Below, in pieces: positions 1 to 9,562 of a stretch of 64,000 bases of DNA. Position 1 is the first letter of the stretch. Each line of letters starts with the position of its first letter. The notes beneath the pieces were generated by a model that saw nothing but the letters and a program-made list of their open reading frames with translations, was not told the DNA's origin and did no database searches. The DNA lies in assembly GCF_900108085.1 (NCBI RefSeq), contig NZ_FNVR01000007.1:109334-173333 (forward strand), in the 5' to 3' direction. Position numbers and translations under genes: made by a program. Origin of the DNA: Algoriphagus boritolerans DSM 17298 = JCM 18970. Its GTDB lineage: Bacteria > Bacteroidota > Bacteroidia > Cytophagales > Cyclobacteriaceae.

Positions 1-436
1 ACCGGAATACGTCGGTTTTCATAGTGGTCAAGTGGCATTTCCGGGAGGTAAAATGGAATTAAGTGATGCGGATATCATTCAGACGGCACTTCGGGAAGCT
101 GAAGAAGAAGTAGGAGTGGATCGAGACCAAGTTCGGGTCTTGGGCAGATTAAGTGACTTATACATCCCGACGAGCAATTTTCTGGTCAGTCCGGTGGTGG
201 GGTTTTTGGAAAAAAGACCGGAATTCATTCCTGAGGCCAACGAAGTCTCCAGAATCATCCCGACTGCGGTGCCGTTGCTTTTCAATCCGGAAATAAAAAA
301 GAGAAAGATGCTGACAATAGGTAAAAGCATGAATTTGGATGCACCCTATTTTGAGATTGATGGTGAGATCGTATGGGGAGCGACAGCGATGATTTTAAGC
401 GAATTAATTCAGATTCTTTACCCGAGGATGAAGTGA
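1..436 (+). CDS. Nudix hydrolase, CoA pyrophosphatase-like (5' truncated by window edge)
   Basis: Reading frame is open from base 2, so the N-terminus lies outside the window. The visible part starts with the HSGQVAFPGG segment typical of CoA/NADH pyrophosphatases (NudL/NUDT7 group), followed by the Nudix box with the REAEEEVGVD core that binds the catalytic metal. By family knowledge such enzymes hydrolyse CoA or its derivatives into phosphopantetheine and 3',5'-ADP; the exact substrate is inferred. The C-terminal part (WGATAMILSEL) matches the usual end of these proteins. The gene stops 54 bp before the next plus-strand gene, with no obvious terminator between. Confidence 0.85.
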   Translation, partial: PEYVGFHSGQVAFPGGKMELSDADIIQTALREAEEEVGVDRDQVRVLGRLSDLYIPTSNFLVSPVVGFLEKRPEFIPEANEVSRIIPTAVPLLFNPEIKKRKMLTIGKSMNLDAPYFEIDGEIVWGATAMILSELIQILYPRMK

Positions 437-490
437 TTGGTCTTTTTGGGCTTTTGGTCGTATCGTTGTACTTCAAACAGATAATCCGGA

Positions 491-1744
491 ATGGAAGAAA
501 GTGCTCCTTTGTTTACTAATGACGCAGTAGTTTTTGGCTTACTTATGGCAACCCTGGCATTGGTGTTTGCCACTTCAGCCAGCAAAAAACCATTCTGGGT
601 TAAATTTTACACTTATGTACCCACAGTGTTGTTGTGTTACTTTATCCCCGCAGTTTTTAATTCCTTGGGATTGATTTCGGGCGAATCTTCCGGGTTGTAT
701 AAAGTGGCCTCGAGGTATCTTTTGCCCGCTTCTTTAGTATTGTTTACACTTAGCATTGATTTAAAGGGTATTCTTAAACTAGGTCCCAAAGCCCTTACCA
801 TGTTTTTGGCGGGTACAGTGGGAATCATGCTTGGGGGGCCATTGGCTTTGTTGACAGTCGGCTTCCTGTTTCCTGACATTTATTCGGGTACAGGTCCGGA
901 TGAGATCTGGCGGGGATTGTCTACCATATCCGGAAGTTGGATAGGTGGAGGAGCAAATCAGACAGCCATGTTGGAAGTTTTCGGAGCAAGTCCGACGCTT
1001 TTCGGGCAAATGATCGCAGTAGATGTTTTGGTAGCCAATCTTTGGATGGCTTTTCTACTCTACTGGGCGGCCAATTCTGAAAAATTGGATAAGCTACTCA
1101 AGTCCGATACGTCTGCCATTTATGAACTTCGAGACAGAATAGCCAAACACCGGGAGGGAATCATGAAAATTCCAAGCCTGGGTGACACCATGTTGATCTT
1201 AGGTTTTGGATTCGGGGTTACAGGTTTTTCCCATTTGTGTGCGGATTTTTTGGCGCTGTGGTTTGAAACAAATTATCCTAATCTGAATCAATACTCGCTC
1301 AATTCAGCATTTTTTTGGATCGTAGTCATTGCGACCACGGCAGGGCTGATTCTTTCATTTACGAAAGCGCGAAACCTCGAAGGCGCAGGAGCTTCGCGGA
1401 TGGGAAGTGTCTTACTGTATGTATTGGTAGCCACGATCGGTATGCAAATGGACTTGGGTGCCGTGCTGGATAATCCGATTTTCTTTTTGATTGGGATTGT
1501 ATGGATGATTTTCCACATCCTCATCATGTCATTGGTGGCTTTTGCAATCAAAGCACCATTCTTCTACGTAGCAGTGGGTTCCCAAGCCAATGTAGGAGGA
1601 GCAGCTTCTGCACCCATCGTGGCTTCTGCTTTTGATCCTTCACTTGCTCCTGTAGGGGTTTTATTAGCAGTCTTGGGTTATGCCTTGGGCACTTATGGAG
1701 CCTATTTGACCGGTTTGATGATGCAGGCTATTTCTGGAATGTGA
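491..1744 (+). CDS. DUF819 family integral membrane protein
   Basis: 417 residues, almost entirely hydrophobic, with about ten to twelve predicted transmembrane segments and glycine-rich stretches such as GSWIGGGANQTAM and GSQANVGGAASAPIVA. These resemble the paired substrate-binding repeats of the DUF819 (YjcL-like) family, distantly like sodium-coupled carriers. Substrate is not known; a transport role is inferred from topology only. The ATG at 491 gives a normal N-terminus. The stop codon overlaps the start of the next gene (TGATG), so the two are probably translated together. Confidence 0.8.
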   Translation: MEESAPLFTNDAVVFGLLMATLALVFATSASKKPFWVKFYTYVPTVLLCYFIPAVFNSLGLISGESSGLYKVASRYLLPASLVLFTLSIDLKGILKLGPKALTMFLAGTVGIMLGGPLALLTVGFLFPDIYSGTGPDEIWRGLSTISGSWIGGGANQTAMLEVFGASPTLFGQMIAVDVLVANLWMAFLLYWAANSEKLDKLLKSDTSAIYELRDRIAKHREGIMKIPSLGDTMLILGFGFGVTGFSHLCADFLALWFETNYPNLNQYSLNSAFFWIVVIATTAGLILSFTKARNLEGAGASRMGSVLLYVLVATIGMQMDLGAVLDNPIFFLIGIVWMIFHILIMSLVAFAIKAPFFYVAVGSQANVGGAASAPIVASAFDPSLAPVGVLLAVLGYALGTYGAYLTGLMMQAISGM

Positions 1745-1986
1745 TGCGGTACAATCGAAAATTGGTATTTATCTGTGAGGGATCGGATTGTAAAAAAGCC
1801 GGTTCCAAAAAAATCCGAAAAGAGCTCAAAGAAGCGGCTACAGAAGGTTCACTAAAAGGACATTGCAAATTTTTCCAGACTAAATGTATGGATATGTGTA
1901 AGTCAGCTCCGGTAGTAATTGTGGAAAATCATTTTTGTAAAAATGCAGATACCAAAATGATCATGGAGCAAATCAAAAAAGCCTGA
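1744..1986 (+). CDS. (2Fe-2S) ferredoxin-like small protein
   Basis: 80 residues. Four cysteines in the order CEGSDC ... HCKFFQTKCMDMC fit the thioredoxin-fold 2Fe-2S ferredoxins (the small 'ferredoxin 2' domain also found as NuoE-like modules). The ATG at 1744 overlaps the stop of the upstream membrane-protein gene by one base, which argues for this start rather than the GTG three bases earlier. The partner is unknown; coupling to a DUF819 protein suggests redox or cofactor input to that membrane protein, but this is only context. A hairpin terminator follows directly. Confidence 0.75.
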   Translation: MRYNRKLVFICEGSDCKKAGSKKIRKELKEAATEGSLKGHCKFFQTKCMDMCKSAPVVIVENHFCKNADTKMIMEQIKKA

Positions 1987-2004
1987 GGATTTCAGGCCTT
2001 TTTG
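1975..2004. terminator. Bidirectional intrinsic terminator
   Basis: Inverted repeat GCCTGA (1981-1986) / TCAGGC (1992-1997) with a short loop, flanked by an A-run on the left and a T-run on the right, so it can end transcription in both directions. It lies between two convergent genes and overlaps the stop codon of the left one. Confidence 0.8.
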
Positions 2005-2006
2005 GA

Positions 2007-2327
2007 TTACAGTTTGGTTATTTTTACAGCCGTTCCACTGACAGTTACCATCAGCATGCCTTCCCGGATTGTTTCGTAGTCCAAATCAATTCCTACGATC
2101 GCATTGGCACCGAATTGCCGCGCCTGCGCTTCCATTTCTGAGACCGCCGTGGCTTTTGCCTCGCGAAGTACCTGCTCGTAAGTAGAGGATCGCCCGCCCA
2201 CGATATCAGTGATACTGGCAAAGAAGTCTTTGAAAATATTGGCACCGATGATTGTTTCACCTGAGACAATTCCAAGATATTGGTCAATTTGATAACCTTC
2301 CAGAGAAGGTGTGGTGGAAATGATCAT
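2007..2327 (-). CDS. ybjQ: YbjQ family (UPF0145, DUF74) protein
   Basis: 106 residues, full length for the family. Shows the conserved order: N-terminal [35 protein letters not shown], then a helix with [22 protein letters not shown], then the C-terminal strand GTAVKI. The family forms a pentameric ring and is labelled 'putative heavy-metal-binding', but no biochemical function is established. It is a stand-alone gene, convergent with the ferredoxin gene, and divergent from the sensor kinase across about 230 bp of AT-rich DNA. Confidence 0.88.
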   Translation of the reverse strand: MIISTTPSLEGYQIDQYLGIVSGETIIGANIFKDFFASITDIVGGRSSTYEQVLREAKATAVSEMEAQARQFGANAIVGIDLDYETIREGMLMVTVSGTAVKITKL

Positions 2328-2513
2328 AAAATTGGTCTTTAGTTGTTGTTATTTGAATTATAAATTCGTCACGGTTTTTTAACAGAAAATGTTTGACCTG
2401 ATCTTGAAAAATAAAAGACAGGAATATGAGCTGGTGATCCTGGTTACTTGAAAAATAAAGGTAATCAAGGTTTGTGTTTAAGATTTTCTTTTCAAATATT
2501 ACTGTCCGATTTG

Positions 2514-2533
2514 GTACAAACTGTTCGTTGTAC
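2514..2533. promoter_or_regulatory. Dyad GTACAA-N8-TTGTAC upstream of the sensor kinase
   Basis: A perfect 6-8-6 inverted repeat ends 21 bp before the ATG of the hybrid kinase. The size and symmetry fit a dimeric regulator's operator, and the position is close to where the promoter or leader would be. No regulator can be named. It might instead be a weak hairpin in the leader. Confidence 0.35.
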
Positions 2534-2554
2534 TAAAAAATCTCGCGAAAATTC

Positions 2555-5500
2555 ATGACCCATTTCCAGCAGTTTGATATTTCTGATTTTTTTAATGAAA
2601 TCCAGGAACCGCTGTTTTTGATGGATTCTGAGGATATCCTGTTTTTCAATCGGTTCTTTTTGGAAAATTTCAATCCCATTTCAGATAATTGGAAACTATT
2701 TTTTGATTCTCCAGAACTTACCCGTGCACTGGATGATTTTTTCCGGACAGGATCAGTTCCTTCTCTTCGAATCAGCAAATCGCTGCTTTCAAAAGCAGGA
2801 TCCCTACAGCAGTTTGACTGGGGATTTATCAATCTTCCGTCGAGTTATAATTCACGCTTTTTGATTGCAAAAGGGACGGAATCAAAAGGCGCAGTAACGA
2901 ATAAAGCTACCCTCGGGCGATCAAAAGGGGAGGTGATTTCCGGGGAGTTGCGCTACATGCAGAGCATTCTGAACAACAGTCATGATATGATTGCCATTCT
3001 GGATAAGGATGGGAATTATAAGTTTATCAGTGACTCAGTGACTGAAAAATTGGGTTTCGTTCCAGCTGAGATAATCGGGAAGAATTTTCGTGACTTTGCT
3101 GCCTTAGGTTCAATTGAGATTGTCAAAGGGGATTTTTATGAAGCCCTACGGACTAAAGAAGAAGTTGCCATAGACTTCTGGGTGAAACTGCGGGATGGAA
3201 AACGGATTTATCTGGAAAGTTTCGCCAAAAATCTTCTTGATCACCCTCAGATCCATGGGATTATTTTCAGTTCAAGAGATGTGACCGAATATGTGCAGAC
3301 CGAAAAATCACTGCAAAGAAGGTATGAAATTGAAAATCTGATCATTCATTTGTCAGCCCGAATCATAGGTGGGAATTTCAGTGAAATGGAATCCGAGTTT
3401 TTCGTAGGATTAGCCAGGTTTGGAGATTTTCTTGACGCCAGCCATGCTGAGATACTTGTTTTCAACAAAGAAACCGAAGTATTGGAGGCCTTGACTTCCT
3501 GGTCTTCCTCCAAGGTGGAAAACTCGAAACTTTTGCCTGACAACGACGAATTGAAATTGATTTTTGAAAATCAATCTTTTCTGGAAAAAGGAAAAGTAAG
3601 GCTGATAACCAGTGAAATAGGGCCTGACCGAGCAGTCAGGAGCTTAAAAAACTCCAGGATTTTGATTCCTATGATTTCCGGAAATAAACTACTGGGATTG
3701 ATCCGCTTTGAATCAGGTCCTGCTGATTTCCCATTTGAGGAAAAAGAAATCCAGGTGCTCCGTCAATTGGGAGATGTTTTGGCAGGTTCCTATCTGGGAA
3801 GCCTGATGAATCGAAAAATAGAGCGGAATGAGAACCTGCTCACTCAGACCGAGATGCTATCCAAATCCGGCTCATGGAGGTACAGTACCTTCAAAAACCG
3901 GTTTTATTGCTCCGGTGGATTTGCCAATTTATTTGGTTTGGGCTCGAAGCCAATTTCAGAAGAATTCTCTTCCTTGATTTTTAGAATTGATAAACCTTTT
4001 AGATCCGAGTTTGTCAAAAATTTGAGAAAGGCAAGTAAAGAATTGTCCCGAACCTCGGGAGAGTTTACGATCTCGGACTCTTTGGGCAAAACGAAGCATC
4101 TCAGCTATGAAATAGAAGGGAAGCGGGAACTCTTTACACAGGGCTTGGAAGTCTATGGCTTTTGTACTGACATCACACATTTAAGAGCATCAGACAGCTA
4201 TTTAAGGCTTCAGTCACAAATTTTGGCTCAGGTGAGTGACCCAATTTTGGTCACTAACTTAGAATTGGAGGTAATTTACCTCAATGAAGCCGCTATTCAA
4301 CTTTGCTGTCCCGAAACTGCCAGAGATTATGAGGGGTTTTTGGGAGACTTAGTCACCATCTATTGGAATAGTGATGAAAAGCTAGTTGAAATTTGCCAAG
4401 ATCTTCAGGTTGGCGAAGTGAAGAATCTGGTCCGAAATATCCAGACAAAGCATACCCATTATTCTCCGTTTGAAATCTCAATTCAGGCAATTCACGCAGA
4501 GGGGAAGGAGAAAATAGGTTATTCTGTGATTTTAAGAGGTCTGGAAGAAAAGCATAAATCAGAACAGATCGCCAAAAGGGCTCAGTTGATTGTGGAAAAT
4601 AGTCCTGCGGTGCTTTTCAGGGTTGATCCCAATGACAATTATAAAATTCATTACATCTCCGAAAACATCAATTTATTCGGATATGATGCTTCTGATTTGG
4701 TCCAAAAGGGGACTTCTTTCCTGGATTTATTGCATCCTGAGGATAAGGATATTCTTTTGGAGTATTCGAAAAATAAATTGTTGAAAGTAGGAATACCCTC
4801 GTTTTCAGGGGAGTATCGGATCAGGACAAGTCTTGGAGAAATTGTCTGGGTAGAAGATCGAACCCGCGACATCTTCTCAGATTCCGGTGAAATTTTGCTG
4901 CATGAGGGATTATTTCAGGATATATCCGACCGCAAGAATCTCGAAATCTTAAAATCCCAACGCGACGAACAATACCGCGTCCTAGCTTCAAATATTCCCG
5001 AAACAAACATTTTCTTACTTGACAAGGAAAGGCGATATATCCTGGCTGAAGGTACCAACTTTGAGAAGTGGGGATTGAGACGGGAGGATTTTGAAGGCAA
5101 GAAACTCAGCGAATTTCAACTCACCCCCTACGAGGAAATTAATGCCATTTTGGATCGGGTGTATTTCAATCAAGAAATCGTGGTGTCCGAGTTTTTGTTC
5201 AATGAGAGACATTATAATCGTACCATTAGACCTATTGTAGAAAATGGTCAGGTAGAGTATGCGCTGAGTATAGTCAGAGACATTCAGGATGAATTTCAAG
5301 CCAAAAAGGATCTCCAACAGTCTGAAGAGAAATACCGACGCCTGGTGGAGGATTCAACGGAAATAATTTTCTCTCTTACAGAGGCATTTTTGCTTCATTA
5401 TGTTTCTCCCAATGTTAAACAGTTCTTAGACTATGATTCGGAAGAGGTAATAGGACGGAGTATTTTTGATTTTATCAACCCGGATGATTTGGGTGTTTTC

Positions 5501-6880
5501 CAGGAAATGCTCGGAGAAGAGAAGGATTTTCTTGCTCAAAATCAGTTTCTTGAGTTCCGATTAAGGCATAAAAACGGGGAGTACCGGGTTTTCAGTTCCA
5601 ATGGAAAATTAATCGAAGACAAGGAAGGGATTCATCGCTACTACACCGGAGTCGCCCGAGATATCTCTAAGCTCAAGGAGACCCAAAAAGAGCTACTTCT
5701 TGCAAAAGAAAAAGCGGAACAAGCCTCGCAAATCAAGTCACAGTTTTTGTCAGTGATGAGTCATGAGATTCGAACCCCCATGAATGCAGTCATTGGATTG
5801 GCTCACTTTCTCATGGAGGAGGATCCGAGACCAGACCAATTGGAAAACTTGAAGACGCTACAGTTTTCGGCAGAAAACCTCATGGCACTGATCAATGATA
5901 TTCTTGATTATAACAAGATCGACTCAGGCAAGGTGGAGTTGGAGCTTGCTCCATTTGATATTCGCAATATCACCCACAGGATCGTTCATTCTCATAGTTT
6001 TCAGGCAAATGAAAAGTCGCTTAAAATTTCCTGTGAAATTGACGAAGCAATCCCCCAAACGCTGATCGGCGATTCACTTAGGATTGGTCAAATTGTAAAT
6101 AATTTGGTGTCCAATGCAATCAAGTTTACCGAAACTGGATTTGTGAGGATTTCAATTTCCAGAGAATTTACGAATGGCAATCACACGGATATCAAGTTTG
6201 TATTTGAAGATACCGGAATTGGCATTCCGGAAAACAAGCGAAAATCCATCTTTGAGGCATTTACACAGGCATCTTCTTCCACAAGTCGCAAATACGGAGG
6301 TACCGGATTGGGCCTGGCTATTGTCAAGCGATTGGTTGAGCTTCAGGGTGGTGAAATCGAAGTCAGACCAAGAAAAGGGGGTGGAAGTATTTTTGAGTTT
6401 GTCATTTCGTATGAATTTGTGGACTCCAGGCAACTCGAAACAGATCGGGCAGGAAAATTGGCAAAGCATCGCTCACTGGAAAATACTTCAATCCTCGTGG
6501 CAGAGGACAATGCCGTAAATCAAATTTTGATTCGAAAATTCTTGACCAAATGGGCTGTGGGTAATTTGATTATTACTTCAGATGGTAAGCAAGCCTTGGA
6601 GCAGTTCAATTACGAAAACTTTGATTTGGTGCTCCTGGACCTTCAAATGCCTGAACTTGATGGCTTTGAAGTGGCAAAAGCAATCCGTAATCATCCTGAT
6701 CCACAAAAATCTGCCATACCGATATTAGCCTTGACAGCCGCTTCTTTGAACGAAATAAAAGAAGAGATGAAAGCCAGTGGAATGAATGATTTTGTACCCA
6801 AACCATTCACTCCGGAACTACTATATGAGAAAATTCTGAAATATCTCAACCCAAAAGATCAAGTTAAAACTGAGGTTTAG
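2555..6880 (+). CDS. Hybrid sensor histidine kinase / response regulator with multiple PAS domains and a GAF domain
   Basis: 1441 residues with no transmembrane segment, so probably cytosolic. Order: a degenerate N-terminal PAS-like region; a clear PAS (about 130-255); a GAF-like domain (about 260-420); five further PAS/PAC units (about 430-545, 545-670, 675-795, 800-915 and 920-1050); HisKA with phosphoacceptor H1070 in SHEIRTPMN; HATPase_c with the N-box around 1186, DTGIGIP near 1220 and GGTGLGLAIVKRL near 1250; and a C-terminal REC domain with acidic EDN near 1318, phosphoacceptor D1362 in LLDLQMP, and PKPF near 1413. Autophosphorylation and transfer to the internal receiver are expected. 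The downstream output is unknown because no separate regulator is adjacent. The many PAS units suggest several inputs, possibly redox or small ligands. It is followed after 55 bp by an outer-membrane protein gene. Confidence 0.92.
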   Translation: MTHFQQFDISDFFNEIQEPLFLMDSEDILFFNRFFLENFNPISDNWKLFFDSPELTRALDDFFRTGSVPSLRISKSLLSKAGSLQQFDWGFINLPSSYNSRFLIAKGTESKGAVTNKATLGRSKGEVISGELRYMQSILNNSHDMIAILDKDGNYKFISDSVTEKLGFVPAEIIGKNFRDFAALGSIEIVKGDFYEALRTKEEVAIDFWVKLRDGKRIYLESFAKNLLDHPQIHGIIFSSRDVTEYVQTEKSLQRRYEIENLIIHLSARIIGGNFSEMESEFFVGLARFGDFLDASHAEILVFNKETEVLEALTSWSSSKVENSKLLPDNDELKLIFENQSFLEKGKVRLITSEIGPDRAVRSLKNSRILIPMISGNKLLGLIRFESGPADFPFEEKEIQVLRQLGDVLAGSYLGSLMNRKIERNENLLTQTEMLSKSGSWRYSTFKNRFYCSGGFANLFGLGSKPISEEFSSLIFRIDKPFRSEFVKNLRKASKELSRTSGEFTISDSLGKTKHLSYEIEGKRELFTQGLEVYGFCTDITHLRASDSYLRLQSQILAQVSDPILVTNLELEVIYLNEAAIQLCCPETARDYEGFLGDLVTIYWNSDEKLVEICQDLQVGEVKNLVRNIQTKHTHYSPFEISIQAIHAEGKEKIGYSVILRGLEEKHKSEQIAKRAQLIVENSPAVLFRVDPNDNYKIHYISENINLFGYDASDLVQKGTSFLDLLHPEDKDILLEYSKNKLLKVGIPSFSGEYRIRTSLGEIVWVEDRTRDIFSDSGEILLHEGLFQDISDRKNLEILKSQRDEQYRVLASNIPETNIFLLDKERRYILAEGTNFEKWGLRREDFEGKKLSEFQLTPYEEINAILDRVYFNQEIVVSEFLFNERHYNRTIRPIVENGQVEYALSIVRDIQDEFQAKKDLQQSEEKYRRLVEDSTEIIFSLTEAFLLHYVSPNVKQFLDYDSEEVIGRSIFDFINPDDLGVFQEMLGEEKDFLAQNQFLEFRLRHKNGEYRVFSSNGKLIEDKEGIHRYYTGVARDISKLKETQKELLLAKEKAEQASQIKSQFLSVMSHEIRTPMNAVIGLAHFLMEEDPRPDQLENLKTLQFSAENLMALINDILDYNKIDSGKVELELAPFDIRNITHRIVHSHSFQANEKSLKISCEIDEAIPQTLIGDSLRIGQIVNNLVSNAIKFTETGFVRISISREFTNGNHTDIKFVFEDTGIGIPENKRKSIFEAFTQASSSTSRKYGGTGLGLAIVKRLVELQGGEIEVRPRKGGGSIFEFVISYEFVDSRQLETDRAGKLAKHRSLENTSILVAEDNAVNQILIRKFLTKWAVGNLIITSDGKQALEQFNYENFDLVLLDLQMPELDGFEVAKAIRNHPDPQKSAIPILALTAASLNEIKEEMKASGMNDFVPKPFTPELLYEKILKYLNPKDQVKTEV

Positions 6881-6935
6881 CATTAATTTTGCCAAGGATA
6901 GCAAATCTTAACTGCAGCTTTTCAACCCGGATTAA

Positions 6936-8252
6936 ATGACGCGAACCAGAGGGTACACTCTTCTTCTTTTTCTTTTGGTATTTCCATTCCTCCTTCAGGC
7001 GCAGGGATTGCTTAATAAGCGATCCTCCTTGTATGGATTTACGGGTGTTTCAGGAGCTAATCTCCGTCAGTTTAACGAAATGCTATCGCTCAGAGGACTT
7101 TCTCCTTTGCAAAACAGGTATCGTACTTATGGGATTGGTTATCAGGCTAGAATTAATGATTTTTTGGCTGGTCTTGAGCTTTCCCACCATCAAAGCAAAG
7201 CCAGTAACTTTGATGGATATGAGATCAGATACAGGACGACAAGAGCCCTGTTGAATGTCGGATACGCCCTGACAGAGGAGGGGAAATTCCAGTTGATACA
7301 CTACATGTCACTGGGGGTAGGATATTTGAATTTTGAGATGCTTCCCTCCGAAAACACCCGGAATTTGGCGTTCTTTCTTCTCGAACCGGAAGAAGGTTTT
7401 ATCCTTCGGGAAAATAATATTCATAAAGGCACACAATATTTTGGGGATTTTTTGACGGAAATTGGATTTCAGTTGAGCTATGATTTCGATTTGCCGGGTA
7501 GAAAAGAAGCCATCGAAATTCTGGCAAAATTCGGCTATTCTTTTAGTCCTTTTGAAGGCAAATGGCAAATGAACGGAATGTCTTTTGACAATACCCAATC
7601 CGGTGCTTTTTTAAGGTTGGGAGCAGGAATTTCGCTTCCGGACCGTAATTTCTTCTACAAAGATGCTTCCATCGGAATTTCACTTTTCCGGGGATTTCAT
7701 TTTCGAAACCCGGATATCCTGAATGCAGAGCTTAAAAAATCTGGATATGTGCCATTCGATGGTAAACCTGCTAATGTGGGCATAAGAATCCTGGGTGAAA
7801 CTGATGGGCTACTTTATGGAGTTGATGTGTTCAATTCAGCCTTGGAGGGAGGAGCCAATACTGGTAAAAGTCATTCGCTGAATAGCCTCAGAATCTATGG
7901 AAATGCAGGACTGAAATTTTTTCAGCTTAAAAATTTTGCAGTCGGATTACTGGCCGGAATCGGTTACGGAAATATTCGATACACGTTAACTCAAAACCAA
8001 AAACCGGATTTTCCCGAGCTATTTGAGCGAAGGAACTTTGATGGATACTTGCGAAATTCCGGTATGATGGCAAAGCCTGAAATAATCTTTGAATATGGAA
8101 TACCCGTCACGAAACGGAATTTTTTCGACCTGGTCGTCAGCGCCTCCGCCGGTTATGAATTAGCCATGGGAAACTATCGTCTCGGTGAGCTCGGCATGAG
8201 CCGATATATGACTGGGCCTATGGTTGGATTGACTCTTGGAGTACGACCTTGA
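6936..8252 (+). CDS. Predicted outer-membrane beta-barrel protein, unknown function
   Basis: 438 residues with a Sec signal peptide (TLLLFLLVFPFLLQAQG) cleaved near residue 23. The rest is built of short amphipathic strands rich in aromatic and glycine residues and ends in a strand-like segment (GLTLGVRP), as expected for a barrel in the outer membrane. I do not recognise a named family. It follows the sensor kinase by 55 bp. A perfect TAnnTTTG -7 element (TAATTTTG, 6884-6891) lies in that gap, although no good -33 TTG is visible, so it may have its own promoter. Confidence 0.6.
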   Translation: MTRTRGYTLLLFLLVFPFLLQAQGLLNKRSSLYGFTGVSGANLRQFNEMLSLRGLSPLQNRYRTYGIGYQARINDFLAGLELSHHQSKASNFDGYEIRYRTTRALLNVGYALTEEGKFQLIHYMSLGVGYLNFEMLPSENTRNLAFFLLEPEEGFILRENNIHKGTQYFGDFLTEIGFQLSYDFDLPGRKEAIEILAKFGYSFSPFEGKWQMNGMSFDNTQSGAFLRLGAGISLPDRNFFYKDASIGISLFRGFHFRNPDILNAELKKSGYVPFDGKPANVGIRILGETDGLLYGVDVFNSALEGGANTGKSHSLNSLRIYGNAGLKFFQLKNFAVGLLAGIGYGNIRYTLTQNQKPDFPELFERRNFDGYLRNSGMMAKPEIIFEYGIPVTKRNFFDLVVSASAGYELAMGNYRLGELGMSRYMTGPMVGLTLGVRP

Positions 8253-8329
8253 TTAAGTTTTTATTAACTTTGGGTCAAAAAACCACCTGAATTTCAAATA
8301 ATAGGTAAACTTTTTTATCGAAATGCTAT

Positions 8330-8337
8330 TACCTTTG
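8330..8337 (+). promoter_or_regulatory. Bacteroidota-type -7 promoter element for the methionine operon
   Basis: TACCTTTG matches the Bacteroidota consensus TAnnTTTG. The start point predicted a few bases downstream (about 8342-8344) coincides with the first base of the SAM riboswitch P1 stem, which supports the call. A clear -33 TTTG is not seen at the usual spacing. Confidence 0.6.
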
Positions 8338-8342
8338 TACAG

Positions 8343-8439
8343 CTTATCGAGAAAGACTGAGGGAAGGGCCCTGCGACGTCTTAGCAACCTGTAAACAAGG
8401 TGCTAACTCCCATTCCGGGAATGACCGGGAACAGATGAG
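8343..8439 (+). ncRNA. SAM-I (S-box) riboswitch
   Basis: The S-box landmarks are all present in order: P1 arm CTTATC (8343-8348), AGAAAGAC, TGAGGGA, GGCCC, GTCTTAGCAACC, AAGGTGCTAA, the P4 hairpin, and closing arm GATGAG (8434-8439), which pairs with the first arm. The class binds S-adenosylmethionine and turns methionine genes off when SAM is plentiful. It lies directly upstream of the split methionine synthase. A small perfect hairpin (AGTTAC-CT-GTAACT, near 8446) follows and may belong to the expression platform. No strong U-tract terminator is seen, so translational control is more likely than attenuation. Confidence 0.95.
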
Positions 8440-8506
8440 CGGACAAGTTACCTGTAACTCTTCTCCGTGTTTTGCTCGATTCGCTTTTTGATTTAATTAC
8501 CAATCG

Positions 8507-9562
8507 ATGCAAAACAGAACAGAAATCCTACTTCAGGCCATTGAAAAGCGAATTTTGATCCTCGATGGAGCCATGGGGACCATGATTCAGCGCTATAAAC
8601 TCACAGAAGAGGATTTTAGAACCCCCGAATTGGCAGATCACCCAAAATCACTTAAGGGTAACAACGACTTACTTTCACTAAGCAGGCCGGATATTATTCG
8701 ACAGATTCATCGGGAATATCTTGAAGCCGGAGCGGATATCATTGAAACAAATACATTTTCTGGGACTGCCATTGCTCAGGCGGATTATGAATTATCCCAT
8801 CTTGCCTATGCGATCAATTATGAGTCGGCAAAGCTGGCAAGAGCGGTGGCAGATGAATTTTCCGAAAGGGAGCCTGACAAACCGAGATTTGTAGCGGGAG
8901 CAATCGGCCCCACCAATAGAACAGCTTCGCTTTCTCCGGATGTGAATGATCCGGGTTATCGTGCGATCACATTTGATCAACTCGCTGAAGCTTATGCTGA
9001 GCAGGTGAGGGGTTTACTGGACGGGGGGGTAGACCTTATTTTGGTTGAGACGATATTTGACACCCTGAATGCCAAAGCTGCTTTGTACGCCATTCAGGAT
9101 GTGTATGAGGAGCGAAATATTCCTTTAGACCCGAAGGAAGGAGGGATTCCAATCATGATTTCAGGGACTATCACCGATGCGTCCGGTCGAACTTTATCAG
9201 GTCAGACAACCGAAGCGTTTTTGATATCAATTTCGCATGTTCCCTTGCTTTCTGTAGGATTAAATTGTGCCTTGGGCGCAAAAGAATTGAGACCATACCT
9301 AAAAGTATTGGCTCAAAATGCCCCCTTCTATGTATCAGCATATCCCAATGCCGGATTACCCAATGAGTTTGGTGCTTATGACCAAGGGGCAAATGAAATG
9401 GCCGATCAAGTCCGTGACTTTTTGAAAGAAGGAATGCTGAATATTCTGGGAGGTTGTTGTGGCACTACGCCTGAGCACATTTCTGCTTTGGCAAAAATGG
9501 CAGCTGAATTTAAGCCCAGAAAAATCAACGAAGTATTCGAGGAGGAGGGAAGCAATGTATAA
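8507..9562 (+). CDS. metH: Homocysteine S-methyltransferase, MetH N-terminal module as a separate protein
   Basis: 351 residues corresponding to the first domain only of cobalamin-dependent methionine synthase. It begins with [11 protein letters not shown] and carries the three zinc-binding cysteines in GLNCALGA and [10 protein letters not shown]. Its role is to bind and activate homocysteine for methyl transfer from methylcobalamin. The folate, cobalamin and reactivation domains are supplied by the next gene, which starts 8 bp before this one ends. Expression is expected to be under the upstream SAM-I riboswitch. The split is an intact, in-frame arrangement with its own Shine-Dalgarno for the second gene, not a frameshift artefact. 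Confidence 0.95.
   Translation: MQNRTEILLQAIEKRILILDGAMGTMIQRYKLTEEDFRTPELADHPKSLKGNNDLLSLSRPDIIRQIHREYLEAGADIIETNTFSGTAIAQADYELSHLAYAINYESAKLARAVADEFSEREPDKPRFVAGAIGPTNRTASLSPDVNDPGYRAITFDQLAEAYAEQVRGLLDGGVDLILVETIFDTLNAKAALYAIQDVYEERNIPLDPKEGGIPIMISGTITDASGRTLSGQTTEAFLISISHVPLLSVGLNCALGAKELRPYLKVLAQNAPFYVSAYPNAGLPNEFGAYDQGANEMADQVRDFLKEGMLNILGGCCGTTPEHISALAKMAAEFKPRKINEVFEEEGSNV

Noticed and set aside
8446..8459. Small hairpin after the SAM riboswitch considered as a terminator
   Set aside because: Six-bp stem with a two-base loop and no following T-run; kept only as part of a possible expression platform.
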